Shown: one piece after another, positions 1 to 7,584 of the stretch | How positions within the stretch are numbered: the stretch's first letter is position 1 | How the letters are laid out: every line of letters begins with the position of its first letter | Assembly: GCA_035513575.1 (NCBI GenBank) | Contig: DATKBW010000049.1 | Location: 112,213 to 176,212, forward strand | Length of the DNA: 64,000 nt | Direction: 5' to 3' | From: JAHWKI01 sp035513575 | GTDB lineage: Bacteria; Gemmatimonadota; Gemmatimonadetes; Longimicrobiales; RSA9 | Made by a program: the position numbers and the translations under genes | The notes under the pieces: model-generated | The model's input: the letters and a program-made list of their open reading frames with translations, nothing else | What the model was told of the DNA's origin: nothing | Database searches by the model: none

Positions 1-1363
1 GCGAGAAGTCCGCCGGAACGGAGCGCCGGACCTCTTCCATCACTTCCGGAGTCACGCGCGCGTACCCGCGCTCGCGCGCGAAGGACTCCACCCTCCGGAC
101 CACCACGCCACGGACGAAGGACGGGATGCGGTCCATGCGGGCCCGGGCCTCGGGCGCCCACTCCAGCTCCTGCGTGGCCGGGCGGCCGTACGTCCCGTCG
201 CGCCCGCCCCGCACCAGCGGCACGCCACCCGGAGGCTCGTACGCGCACGACGCGTCCTCCGCCATGAGGTCGCCGGTCATCGCGTGCGCCCGTGCGCGGC
301 AGCCGCCGCACAGCTGGCGGTATTCGCACCGCCCGCACTTCCCCCCGGGCTCGCCGTCCCGGAGCGTCCGGAAGACCGGCGAGCCCCACCAGACCTCCTC
401 GAACCGCTGCGTCCGGAGGTCGCCGGCCACCACCGGCGTGTAGGGGCAGGGCGTCAGCTTCCCCTCCGGCGTGATCCGGCAATAGTGGAGGCCACACGGG
501 CAGCGGGTCTCGTAGTTCAGCAGCGGCGAGCCGGGCGCGCGCTCCGCAACGTGCCGCATCAGCTGCGGCATGCACTTCGAGCGCACCATCATCCGCCCCC
601 GGTGCACGACCTCCAGGGCGACGAGCTCCGCCAGCACTTCCTCGTTCTCCGCCGGCGTCAACCCCGGCATCCCCTCGCCCCGCCCGGTGGCCACGAGGAA
701 GTAGACGTTGAAGGCCACCGCCCGTCGCTCCGCCGCCCAGGCGGCGATCGCCGGGAGGTCGTGGCGGTTCCCGCGCGTCACGGTGGTCTGCACGATGAAG
801 TCGAGCCGGGCGGCGCCGAGCCGGTCCACCGCCTCGAGCGTCTGTTCGAGGGCGCCATCGCCATGGCGGAACCGGTCGTGGTAGGACGGATCCAGCGAGT
901 CGATGCTCACTGCGAAGCCCCGCACGCCGGCATCGGCCAGCGAGCGGATCCGGTCCTTCGTCAGCAGCGTCCCGTTGGTGCCCACGACCACCGTCGCGCC
1001 ACGCCCGGCGCCATGCTCCGCGATGGCCTCGAGGTCCGGGCGCAGCAGCGGCTCGCCTCCGCTCAGCACGAACATCGGCGCGGGGTTGATGGCCAGGATC
1101 TCGTCGGCGATGCGCCGGCACTCGTCGGTCGTGAGATCCCGGGCGCTCCCGTGCCAGTCGCCGGCGGCGATGTAGCAGTGGGCGCACGCGAGGTTGCACC
1201 GCTGGGTCAAGTTCCAGGCGACGACGTGCGGGATCCGGCCCGCCGCGGCATCCCGCTGCGCCATCGCCCCGACCTCCGCCATCGGCACGGGCGCGGCCGC
1301 CGTGTCCACGGTGACCGGGGCGGCGAGGACCGGAAGCTCCAGGAGCGGATCGAGGGGCGTCAC
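1..1363 (-). CDS. Radical SAM/SPASM protein with C-terminal PCP_red domain (partial, 3' end outside window)
   Basis: The gene begins at a GTG 3 nt after the TGA of the universal-stress gene, with an AGAAGGA Shine-Dalgarno inside that gene's last codons, and runs off the left edge (about 454 codons seen). The CxxxCxxC radical-SAM motif is at Cys56, Cys60 and Cys63 (QRCNLACAHCY), followed by a SAM-binding LSGGEPLLR. The SPASM region (CPCGLHYC, then KCGRCEYRQLCGGCRARA, then ASC) has the spacing of the heme-modifying branch, NirJ and AhbC/AhbD. After the SPASM region comes a PCP_red-like segment (RIPSFVRGVVVRR) with the same pattern as in the neighbouring proteins. Role in tetrapyrrole or heme-like chemistry is inferred from family resemblance and the PCP_red domain; a peptide-modifying SPASM enzyme is the main alternative. 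Family call is firm, substrate unknown. Confidence 0.88.
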   Translation of the reverse strand, partial: MTPLDPLLELPVLAAPVTVDTAAAPVPMAEVGAMAQRDAAAGRIPHVVAWNLTQRCNLACAHCYIAAGDWHGSARDLTTDECRRIADEILAINPAPMFVLSGGEPLLRPDLEAIAEHGAGRGATVVVGTNGTLLTKDRIRSLADAGVRGFAVSIDSLDPSYHDRFRHGDGALEQTLEAVDRLGAARLDFIVQTTVTRGNRHDLPAIAAWAAERRAVAFNVYFLVATGRGEGMPGLTPAENEEVLAELVALEVVHRGRMMVRSKCMPQLMRHVAERAPGSPLLNYETRCPCGLHYCRITPEGKLTPCPYTPVVAGDLRTQRFEEVWWGSPVFRTLRDGEPGGKCGRCEYRQLCGGCRARAHAMTGDLMAEDASCAYEPPGGVPLVRGGRDGTYGRPATQELEWAPEARARMDRIPSFVRGVVVRRVESFARERGYARVTPEVMEEVRRSVPADFS

Positions 1364-1366
1364 GCG

Positions 1367-3622
1367 TCAGTCCTTCTCCGGGCTCGGCTCCGAGACGAAG
1401 CGCTGCACGGCCCGCCGCGCCTCCTCCGGTGAGGTCATCTTGAAGTCCACCGGGCACTTCTCCGCCTGGCTCTCGATGTCGCGGATCGGGCAGCGGGTGA
1501 CGCCGGAGGCCTTCGCCTCCTCGATGAACTTCCGCATCTCGGGCGTCAGCCCGTCCACGCCCTCCGCGGCCGCCTTCAGCTGCTTCGTCTGGAGCTCCTT
1601 GAACATCACGAGCATCGTATCGAGGTCGAACTCGTCCGCCTCGATCATCGCCTGCTTGTTCTCGTCCATGATCCCGGTGGTGATCCGCCAGTGCCGGTGG
1701 GTGCGGGCGAACTTCTCCACCGTGTTCCGCGCCAGTGGCCGGGCGATCAGCGGGACCAGGCGCAGCCGCGCGAACGCCTCCTCCGTCCATACGATCGGAT
1801 CGCGCTCGTCCCGCGGGCGAGTGCCCACCCGGCCCGTGATGGGACACTTCGTCTCCACCTGCGGCGGCCCGGCCACGGCATCGGCATCCCGGCCCTCGAC
1901 GACGGTCCGCTTCATCGCTTCCGCGGCCTTCACCTCCGCCTGCGCCAGCTCCTCTGCCGTGCCGATCCCCATGATCAGCTGCATGTGCGTCGGGAGGAGC
2001 TTCTGGATGGCCTCGTCGAGCCGCTCGTTCGTCACCACCGGGAGCTCTTCCTTCGACACCCCGCTGACCGGGCGCGGCGCGATGCCGGCTTCGGCTTCGA
2101 CTTCGACTTCGGCTTCGACTTCGGCCTCGACTTCGACTTCGACTTCGACTCCGGAGCTCGCCGCCCGGCCTCCCTGCGCGGGCGCCGTCCCGTGCGCCGG
2201 CGCTGCGCCGTTCGCGGCCGACGATCCATTGCCGGTCGACGCCGCGCCGGCGCGGTAGGGCGACTGGCGATCGGCGGGCGTGAAGGCGGCGGCGTAGCGG
2301 CTGCCGGGTCCGTAGTACTCGAGCACGTACTCCTCGACGGCCTTCCGGGCGATCCCCAGAGCGAACGGAGGGACGCGCTGGATCCGGACCTCGGCTTCGG
2401 GGGACCACTCCAGCCCTTTCTCGCCGTCCTCCTCGATCCACGGGATCTCGTCCGGGCGGACGTCGGTGGTCCCGATCAGGAGCGTGTCGCAGCGGGTCAG
2501 GCGGACCAGGTTCTCGGCCTGCGAGCCCATCTCCGTGCCCTCGATGCGGTGGGCGCCGTGGCGGGCCAGGATCAGCAGCGTGGGCTCGACCTCCTCCGCC
2601 CACTGCATCACGACCTGGAAGGGCTTGCCGACCAGGACCTGCATCTCCACCTCGACATCGGAGAACTCGGAGGCCATCACCGCGGCGCGCTTCAGGTTCG
2701 CCCTGGCCAGCCGGGCCAGCCCCTTGTCGATGATGTTGTTGTGGAGCTCCTCCTGCTCCTCGAACTTGAACACCTTCGACGCCTGGACCGACAGCACGTC
2801 CTTGATGTTGTGGAAGACGACGTGGTGGTACTCCACGTCGAACGACGAGCACACGTACAGCTTCGCCCCGTACGCGCGGGCCAGCTCCAGCGCCACGCGC
2901 ATGGCCTTGTACGAGTAGGCGGAGCCATCGATACAGACCATGAAGCGCCCCTGCCGCAGGGGCGCACCCTCGCGCGCGATCAACACGTCCTTGCGCATCC
3001 CCCGCACCGCGCGCGAGACCACCCCGCCCAGCTGGGAGTATGGCTGCCGCCCCAGGCCGTGGGCGCCCATCACCACCAGGTCGTAGTCCCGTCCGGACGA
3101 GCCGGCCACCTTCTCGTCCTGCTCTTCCTCCTCCGCCACCAGCCGGCCGTTCGCACCGATGGCGACGTCGCTCCGCACCTTCTCGCCGCCATCGTACTTG
3201 TCCGCGATGTTCGGATCGAAACCGATCAGGCTCGGAAGCCGCCCCGCGCCCCCGTTCGCCTCCTTCACGATCTCCTCGTAGTTGATCCCCTCCAGGAGCT
3301 GGCGACGGAGCGCCACGCCGGACGACCGGCACCGCTCGTCCATCTGGTCCAGGAACGAGTCCGAGATCAGCTGCAGCCCCTTCTCGATCAGCTTGTCGTG
3401 GATCTTCCGCTGACGACGGATCTCCGCCGGCTCCTGGAACTGCGCCGGGAGGCCCACCTCGAGCTGACGGAAGCGCACGTCGTGCAGCCGGGCGGCGTAC
3501 ACGTGCGTGCCCGTGACACGCCCGCCGGACACCGCGCACAGCTCGATGGCCCGGTCGATGGCCCGGTCGGATTCCCGGGAGTTGTCGACGGGAACGAGGA
3601 TCTCGGCGTAGCTCGTCGGCAT
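1367..3622 (-). CDS. Tandem universal-stress protein with two PCP_red-like segments and three Cys-Pro motifs
   Basis: A 751-residue protein starting at ATG with AAGGAG 4 nt upstream. Residues 3-220 and 225-388 are two Usp domains, each keeping the ATP-loop signature (GAHGLGRQ..GG; ARHGAHRI..GS). The first has an acidic insert near 135-178. Residues 406-440 (RVPPFALGIARK) and 612-665 (RLVPLIARPLAR) read as PCP_red-like helices. Between them is an Ala/Gly linker and a Val-Glu/Ala-Glu run at 491-512. Three Cys-Pro dipeptides at 593, 711 and 723 could be metal or heme contacts, which is speculative. It is translated just ahead of the radical SAM gene, so the two probably work together. Much longer than a normal tandem Usp (about 280-300 residues). 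Function unknown. Confidence 0.88.
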   Translation of the reverse strand: MPTSYAEILVPVDNSRESDRAIDRAIELCAVSGGRVTGTHVYAARLHDVRFRQLEVGLPAQFQEPAEIRRQRKIHDKLIEKGLQLISDSFLDQMDERCRSSGVALRRQLLEGINYEEIVKEANGGAGRLPSLIGFDPNIADKYDGGEKVRSDVAIGANGRLVAEEEEQDEKVAGSSGRDYDLVVMGAHGLGRQPYSQLGGVVSRAVRGMRKDVLIAREGAPLRQGRFMVCIDGSAYSYKAMRVALELARAYGAKLYVCSSFDVEYHHVVFHNIKDVLSVQASKVFKFEEQEELHNNIIDKGLARLARANLKRAAVMASEFSDVEVEMQVLVGKPFQVVMQWAEEVEPTLLILARHGAHRIEGTEMGSQAENLVRLTRCDTLLIGTTDVRPDEIPWIEEDGEKGLEWSPEAEVRIQRVPPFALGIARKAVEEYVLEYYGPGSRYAAAFTPADRQSPYRAGAASTGNGSSAANGAAPAHGTAPAQGGRAASSGVEVEVEVEAEVEAEVEVEAEAGIAPRPVSGVSKEELPVVTNERLDEAIQKLLPTHMQLIMGIGTAEELAQAEVKAAEAMKRTVVEGRDADAVAGPPQVETKCPITGRVGTRPRDERDPIVWTEEAFARLRLVPLIARPLARNTVEKFARTHRHWRITTGIMDENKQAMIEADEFDLDTMLVMFKELQTKQLKAAAEGVDGLTPEMRKFIEEAKASGVTRCPIRDIESQAEKCPVDFKMTSPEEARRAVQRFVSEPSPEKD
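2087..2152 (-). repeat. In-frame hexanucleotide tract coding Val-Glu/Ala-Glu repeats
   Basis: Eleven consecutive 6-nt units (plus strand GACTTC, GGCTTC, GGCCTC and GACTCC variants) inside the universal-stress gene. Each unit codes one Val-Glu or Ala-Glu dipeptide, so gain or loss of units keeps the frame. It forms a highly acidic linker between the Usp half and the second PCP_red-like segment. Confidence 0.9.
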
Positions 3623-3884
3623 GACGCTCCTTGACCGTAGGACCGGACTCTGCCGCGCCGCACCGGGACGTACGCGCGGTCGCGTCCATCCCGCCGCGGG
3701 AAGCGGGCGGGTCCGTCGAGCAGGTCGTGCTGCTACAGTGAAGCGTTGAGACCCGTCCGGCGCCGCCGGAACCGAGCCAGGCTTTCGTATTGGCGACTTT
3801 ATGGGCGCGGAACCAGGGCCGCGCCCGGGTGATGCTTGCGCAAAATTGCGCTACAGTTTGCGGATTCTGAGCGGGGCAGAGTGT

Positions 3885-3910
3885 ACCCCGGTGGCGAGTA
3901 TATCCGGGGT
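3885..3910. promoter_or_regulatory. Inverted repeat bracketing the -10 box (candidate operator)
   Basis: Arms ACCCCGG (3885-3891) and CCGGGGT (3904-3910) are perfect complements separated by 12 nt. The predicted -10 hexamer lies within the spacer, so a dimeric regulator bound here would block the promoter. The regulator is unknown. Confidence 0.45.
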
Positions 3911-3925
3911 CGCAAGCGAAGTCAA
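3897..3925 (-). promoter_or_regulatory. Predicted sigma70 promoter of the Usp/radical-SAM operon
   Basis: On the minus strand, -35 TTGACT (3925-3920), 17-bp spacer, -10 TATACT (3902-3897). This is one of the best matches in the window. A dyad, ACCCCGG-N12-CCGGGGT (3885-3910), brackets the -10 box and could be an operator. Confidence 0.65.
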
Positions 3926-3966
3926 CCGGCCACGCCGCGACACCGGAGAACGCCGGATCGCGACGT

Positions 3967-4338
3967 CTACAGATCCCACCCCGCGCGTGCGAGGAAGGCG
4001 AGATTGATCACCACCACGACGAGCGCGGTCAGGTAGAACGATGGATCGATCTGACCGTCGGAGCCGCGAAAGAAAGCCCCGCTGATGAGGGTCGGCAGGC
4101 GGAGCGCGTGAAGGCCCCAGATCACCCGGGCGAACCACCGGTTCTTCCAGCGCAGGAGCGCCCCGAAGATCGCCACGGCGACCGCGGCACCGGCGACCAG
4201 CCAGACCCATGGAGGCCCCATTCCGCCGGTCGGCAGGAGGCCCTCCCGCATCATGCTGTACGCCGCCGCCTCGTACAGGATGCCGACGTGCAGGTACACC
4301 CAGGCCGCCTGGCGGAACTTGGTGTCACGATCGGTCAC
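3967..4338 (-). CDS. Small integral membrane protein, unknown function
   Basis: A 123-residue protein starting at a GTG that overlaps the TGA of the zinc-ribbon gene (GTGA), so translation is probably coupled. It has about four hydrophobic segments: around residues 12-30, a strong one in the middle (WVWLVAGAAVAVAIFGALL), one after RWFARVIWG, and one near the C-terminus (YLTALVVVVINLAFLA). No family was recognised. Its place as last gene of the ferredoxin-Mrp-zinc ribbon operon suggests a membrane anchor or partner for that set. Reality of the gene is supported by tight packing and clean membrane topology. Confidence 0.75.
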   Translation of the reverse strand: MTDRDTKFRQAAWVYLHVGILYEAAAYSMMREGLLPTGGMGPPWVWLVAGAAVAVAIFGALLRWKNRWFARVIWGLHALRLPTLISGAFFRGSDGQIDPSFYLTALVVVVINLAFLARAGWDL

Positions 4339-4790
4339 ATGCCCTCCAGCCCCAGGTCCGTGCGCGCGCGGTCCATGGTCTCGGGGGTGACCCGGTCGAT
4401 GCCACGCTCCCTGGCGTAATCCGTATAGATTCTCTTGACCATGCCGCGAACGAACGCGGGTACGTGACCGAGCCGCTGGAGCGCCTCCTCGCTCCAGGTC
4501 ACGGGGCCGGCCGGGGGAGGGCCGGCGGGAGTGGCCTCGTCCAGGAAGGCGTCCGGGCGCCCGCCGGCGAGGGAGGAGCGGACCAACTCGAGGGGCTGCT
4601 CGGGGACTTCCCGGCCGCCCACCTTGATGCCGAGGCTGCTCACGAGCTGGGTCTCCATGGGGTTGGTGAGCATGGCGATCTCGCGGCCGCACGCGGGGCA
4701 GCCGAAGACGGCGGCGAGGGTGCCATCGCCCGGGAGGCGGCGCTCGGCGAACTCCATGGCCCGGTCGCAGGCCAGACAGAGAAATTTCAC
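4335..4790 (-). CDS. Zinc-ribbon protein with C-terminal PCP_red domain
   Basis: A 151-residue protein from a GTG that overlaps the TGA of the Mrp gene. Two CxxC pairs (Cys5/Cys8 and Cys31/Cys34) form a rubredoxin- or zinc-ribbon-like knuckle. Residues 100-145 (LGHVPAFVRGMVKR.. then RVTPETMDRA) match the PCP_red pattern also found at the end of the radical SAM protein and twice in the Usp protein. In light-independent protochlorophyllide reductase this helical segment belongs to the B subunit. Here it stands alone on a metal-binding knuckle. Operon position between an Mrp ATPase and a membrane protein points to cofactor handling, which is inferred. Confidence 0.82.
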   Translation of the reverse strand: MKFLCLACDRAMEFAERRLPGDGTLAAVFGCPACGREIAMLTNPMETQLVSSLGIKVGGREVPEQPLELVRSSLAGGRPDAFLDEATPAGPPPAGPVTWSEEALQRLGHVPAFVRGMVKRIYTDYARERGIDRVTPETMDRARTDLGLEGM

Positions 4791-5686
4791 GGGACCTCCG
4801 TGTTCAGCGTGCGGATGATGCGGTCGGCGAGGCCGAGGAGGGCCGCGGCGGCGGGGCTGTCCGGGTCGTGGCGCACGGGAGGGCGTCCGGCGTCGGTGGC
4901 GGTGGCGAATCCGGAATGGAACGGGATCCGTGCCCACGTCTCGAGCCCGGACTCCCGGACCAGGCGGTCATCGGCGGCGTCCGCGAAGAGAGGATCCACG
5001 TGGCCGCAGGCGGGGCAGGCGTGGCCCGCCATGTTGACGACGAGCCCGGCACGGGTGATCGCGGCGTCGCGGAGCAGGCGGGCCGACCGGGCGACGACGG
5101 CGCGGGCGGCCTCTGATGGTGTGGTGACGAGGAGGACCCCCGCGGGGTCCGGCACCAGCTGGAGGGCGCGGCTCAGCTTGTCGGTACCCGGCGGCAGGTC
5201 GATGAGCAGGACGTCCAGCGACCCCCAGGCGACGTCGGACAGGAATTCCCGTACCGCTCCGGCCTCGAGGCTGCCCTGCCAGACGAACCCGGCGGCGGCA
5301 TCGGGCTCTCGCCAGCGCACGGGGGCATCGGGGGAGCCGAGGAGCAGGTCCATGCCGATGACCCGTGTGCCGGCCACGCCGGCTGCGGGGGTCACGCCGT
5401 CGGGGTCGCTGCGCAGCGGGCCGCGCTCCGCGCCGAGCATCCGTGCGAGGGAGGGGCCATTGACGTCGGCGTCGAGGCCGCCGACGGCGAAGGACCGGTC
5501 CGCGAGAGCGGCGGCGAGGTTGGCGGTGACCGCGCTCTTTCCCACGCCGCCCTTCCCGCTGCCCACGAGCCAGACCGCCCGTACATCCGCGAGGCGCCGG
5601 GTCAGGCGCTCCTGCTGGGCGGCGACCTGAGCCGGGATGTCCCGGGCGGTGTCCTCCACCTCGTGGTAGGTCCGAAAGCGCCTCAT
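4787..5686 (-). CDS. mrp: Mrp/NBP35-family iron-sulfur carrier ATPase
   Basis: A 299-residue P-loop ATPase of the Mrp/ApbC family. The deviant Walker A (GSGKGGVGKS) lies near residue 43, a switch region follows (DLPPGTDK), and a CPACG motif near residue 227 is the CxxC that bridges a 4Fe-4S cluster in the dimer in this family. Such proteins carry and transfer iron-sulfur clusters in the cytoplasm. It sits 7 nt after a ferredoxin and overlaps the zinc-ribbon gene, so it may load clusters into the ferredoxin or the radical SAM enzyme downstream. Family assignment is secure; the client is inferred. Confidence 0.92.
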   Translation of the reverse strand: MRRFRTYHEVEDTARDIPAQVAAQQERLTRRLADVRAVWLVGSGKGGVGKSAVTANLAAALADRSFAVGGLDADVNGPSLARMLGAERGPLRSDPDGVTPAAGVAGTRVIGMDLLLGSPDAPVRWREPDAAAGFVWQGSLEAGAVREFLSDVAWGSLDVLLIDLPPGTDKLSRALQLVPDPAGVLLVTTPSEAARAVVARSARLLRDAAITRAGLVVNMAGHACPACGHVDPLFADAADDRLVRESGLETWARIPFHSGFATATDAGRPPVRHDPDSPAAAALLGLADRIIRTLNTEVP

Positions 5687-5693
5687 GGGCGGC

Positions 5694-5939
5694 TCATCCC
5701 ACGACCACCTGGCCGTCGGCGCGGAGCACCGTGAGGGCGTCCACCGGGCAGACTTCGCAGGAGCGGATCACGAGCGCGGGATCGATGACGGGGCAGGGCT
5801 CCCGGAAGCTGACCACGCCGTCGGCATCGAACTCCCAGAGGTCCGGGGCCTCCTCGATGCAGTCCCCGAAGCCGACGCAGAGCAGCCGGTCCACGCGCAC
5901 CACCAGGTCTCCGATGCGCCGTTCGATCATGTCCGTCAC
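5694..5939 (-). CDS. Small ferredoxin
   Basis: An 81-residue ferredoxin. Cysteines are in a C-x5-C pattern near residues 21 and 27 (CVGFGDC) and in CEVCPVDAL near 60-70, as in soluble single-cluster 3Fe-4S/4Fe-4S ferredoxins. The start is GTG at 5939, or ATG three codons later. It is the first gene of the Mrp/zinc-ribbon operon and a plausible electron donor for the radical SAM enzyme two transcripts downstream. No convincing promoter was found in the 166 nt upstream. Confidence 0.88.
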   Translation of the reverse strand: MTDMIERRIGDLVVRVDRLLCVGFGDCIEEAPDLWEFDADGVVSFREPCPVIDPALVIRSCEVCPVDALTVLRADGQVVVG

Positions 5940-6105
5940 TGGCGCGTTCCGCTGCTGCGATGGGGTGGCATCGTCGACATCGATCGGCTGGAGGAGGTGG
6001 TCGGCCCAATATCGGGGCGGAGTCGTGGCTGTGCCAGCATGATCCGAAGGCTCCGACCCCGCACGGGACGGGCGCGCGCGACGGCCCGCGGCCGTTCCCG
6101 GCGGC

Positions 6106-6567
6106 TCAGCGGGCCGGAGGTGGAAACCCGCCCAGCAGCGGAACGGGGTCCTCGGCCCGACCCCGGCGCAGGATCTCGAAATGGAGGTGCGGTCCCGTGG
6201 TCCGGCCGCTGGAGCCGGACCGGGCGATCACCGTCCGTGTCGCGATCTCCTGCCCGCTTTCGACGTGGATCTCCGAGAGGTGCGCGTAGAGGGTCCGGAC
6301 CCCGTGCCCGTGATCGAGGACGACCGCGTGGCCGTAGCCGTTCATGGTCCCGGCGAAAACGACCGTGCCCGGTGCCATGGCATGCACCTCGGTACCGGGG
6401 GGAAGCGAGATGTCGACGCCGCGGTGGATCGTGAGCCCGAGCCCGTCCCGCCGGAGCCCGAACGGCGAGGTCATGGTGCCGCCGCCCACGGGCCACCGGG
6501 GCACCGAGCATCCGGTCACCACGAGCAGGACCACGAGGGTCGCGGGTGCAGCGAGGCAGCGTCTCAT
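6106..6567 (-). CDS. M23 (LytM-type) peptidase-fold lipoprotein
   Basis: About 153 residues. The N-terminus has an Arg-Arg start, a hydrophobic stretch and a lipobox ending VTGC, so it should be an outer-membrane or periplasmic lipoprotein. The M23 fold follows, with the metal ligands HRGVD and GPHLHFE. Such proteins either cut peptidoglycan cross-links or activate amidases. It is shorter than most M23 proteins (no coiled-coil or LysM domain). A GTG six codons upstream (6585) is an alternative start; the ATG is preferred because it gives a standard lipoprotein signal. It follows the cytochrome oxidase genes closely and may be co-transcribed. Confidence 0.85.
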   Translation of the reverse strand: MRRCLAAPATLVVLLVVTGCSVPRWPVGGGTMTSPFGLRRDGLGLTIHRGVDISLPPGTEVHAMAPGTVVFAGTMNGYGHAVVLDHGHGVRTLYAHLSEIHVESGQEIATRTVIARSGSSGRTTGPHLHFEILRRGRAEDPVPLLGGFPPPAR

Positions 6568-6618
6568 GATGCGCAAGGCGTCCACCCTCTCGACTGGATC
6601 CCGGTTGTCGCGCGTGGT

Positions 6619-6963
6619 CTACCCGAAGTACGTCGGCAGCACGCGGAACAGGACGATCAACCCGATCACCAGGAACATCGCAAGAGCCAGCGGAGCCAGG
6701 AAGACCCACGTGAAGATCCTGCTGTCCATCTTCAGGTGCATGTAGAACATGACGACGAGGGCGAACTTGCCGGACGTCAGGGTCAGCAGGATCGGTACGA
6801 TGGCGGGCCGGAGCGCCGGGATGTAGAAGACCGCGACCTCGAGCGCGGTCAGTACCGTCAGCACCGCCGCGACGACCACGTAGGTCATGGGGCCGGGATG
6901 GTCGTGCTCCCCGTGCCCGGCCCGCTCGGACCGGTCGTCCGGTTGCATTGCAGCGTCCGCCAT
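6619..6963 (-). CDS. ctaF: Cytochrome c oxidase subunit IV
   Basis: A 114-residue protein with a His-rich N-terminus and three membrane helices, including GKFALVVMFYMHLKMD, the typical core of prokaryotic COX IV. It is a small accessory subunit of the caa3 oxidase and follows subunit III by 21 nt in the same operon. Confidence 0.92.
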   Translation of the reverse strand: MADAAMQPDDRSERAGHGEHDHPGPMTYVVVAAVLTVLTALEVAVFYIPALRPAIVPILLTLTSGKFALVVMFYMHLKMDSRIFTWVFLAPLALAMFLVIGLIVLFRVLPTYFG

Positions 6964-6984
6964 GGTTCTCGCTCCCGCCGACTC

Positions 6985-7578
6985 CTAATCCTGGAGCAGG
7001 TAGATGAGGGTGAAGATCGCGATCCAGATGATGTCGACGAAATGCCAGTACAGCCCGGCGATCTCGACCTTGAGCGAATCCGCGGGACCGATCCGGCCGG
7101 CCAGGGTCTGGAGCCAGAGGATCAGGAGCCAGATCACCCCCACCGTGACGTGGGCGCCGTGGAAGCCCGTGAGGATGAAGAAGGAGGACCCGAACAGGTT
7201 CGTCGAGAGCGTCAGCCCCACGTGGTAGAAATGCGTGAACTCGTACGCCTGGAACCCGAGGAAGGTCATGCCGAGCCCGGCCGTGACCATGAGCCAGGTC
7301 AGCGCCCCCTTCCGGCTGCCTCGCTGGACCGCGGCCAGCGCCAGCACCATGGCCAGGCTCGACATGAGCAGGACGAAGGTGCTGATCGTGGTCAGCGGGA
7401 TGTCCAGGACGTCGTGAGGGTAGGGGCCCTGCACGCTCCGGCCCGCGTAGATCATGTACGTGGCGATGAAGGAGCCGAAGAACAGGGTCTCGGACCCCAT
7501 GAAGGTCCAGAAGCCCAGCTTCCAGGTGTCCAGCCCCGTGGCCGTGGGCGGGTGAGCGGCGTGCGCGTGTGCGTTCAT
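6985..7578 (-). CDS. ctaE: Cytochrome c oxidase subunit III
   Basis: A 197-residue protein with five hydrophobic helices, as in the short five-helix form found in caa3 oxidases. Family motifs include GFWTFMGSETLFFGSF near the start, GFHGAHVTVGV in the middle and the C-terminal GLYWHFVDIIWI. It is non-catalytic and stabilises subunit I. Its start follows the subunit I stop by 6 nt. Confidence 0.95.
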   Translation of the reverse strand: MNAHAHAAHPPTATGLDTWKLGFWTFMGSETLFFGSFIATYMIYAGRSVQGPYPHDVLDIPLTTISTFVLLMSSLAMVLALAAVQRGSRKGALTWLMVTAGLGMTFLGFQAYEFTHFYHVGLTLSTNLFGSSFFILTGFHGAHVTVGVIWLLILWLQTLAGRIGPADSLKVEIAGLYWHFVDIIWIAIFTLIYLLQD

Positions 7579-7584
7579 CGGCAG

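Larger units (their letters stand above)
3623..3966. other. 344-nt intergenic region: promoter and long structured leader of the Usp/radical-SAM operon
   Basis: No convincing gene is seen. Read on the minus strand it holds a sigma70-type promoter (3897-3925) about 270 nt before the Usp start codon. The leader contains an 8-bp GC hairpin (arms 3803-3810 and 3819-3826), a near-palindrome TCCGGCG/CGCCGGA around 3763-3777, three TTGCG repeats and the AAGGAG ribosome site. No known riboswitch consensus was recognised. The upstream minus-strand operon ends at 3967 and I see no T-tract terminator for it, so readthrough into this operon is possible. Confidence 0.6.

Noticed and set aside
284..1432. 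Plus-strand frame opposite the radical SAM gene
   Set aside because: The minus strand encodes a clear radical SAM/SPASM protein with all cysteines; the plus frame has Arg/His-rich composition only.
3801..4036. Two short plus-strand frames in the Usp operon leader
   Set aside because: Arg-rich composition, no Shine-Dalgarno and overlap with a well-supported minus-strand promoter and membrane gene.
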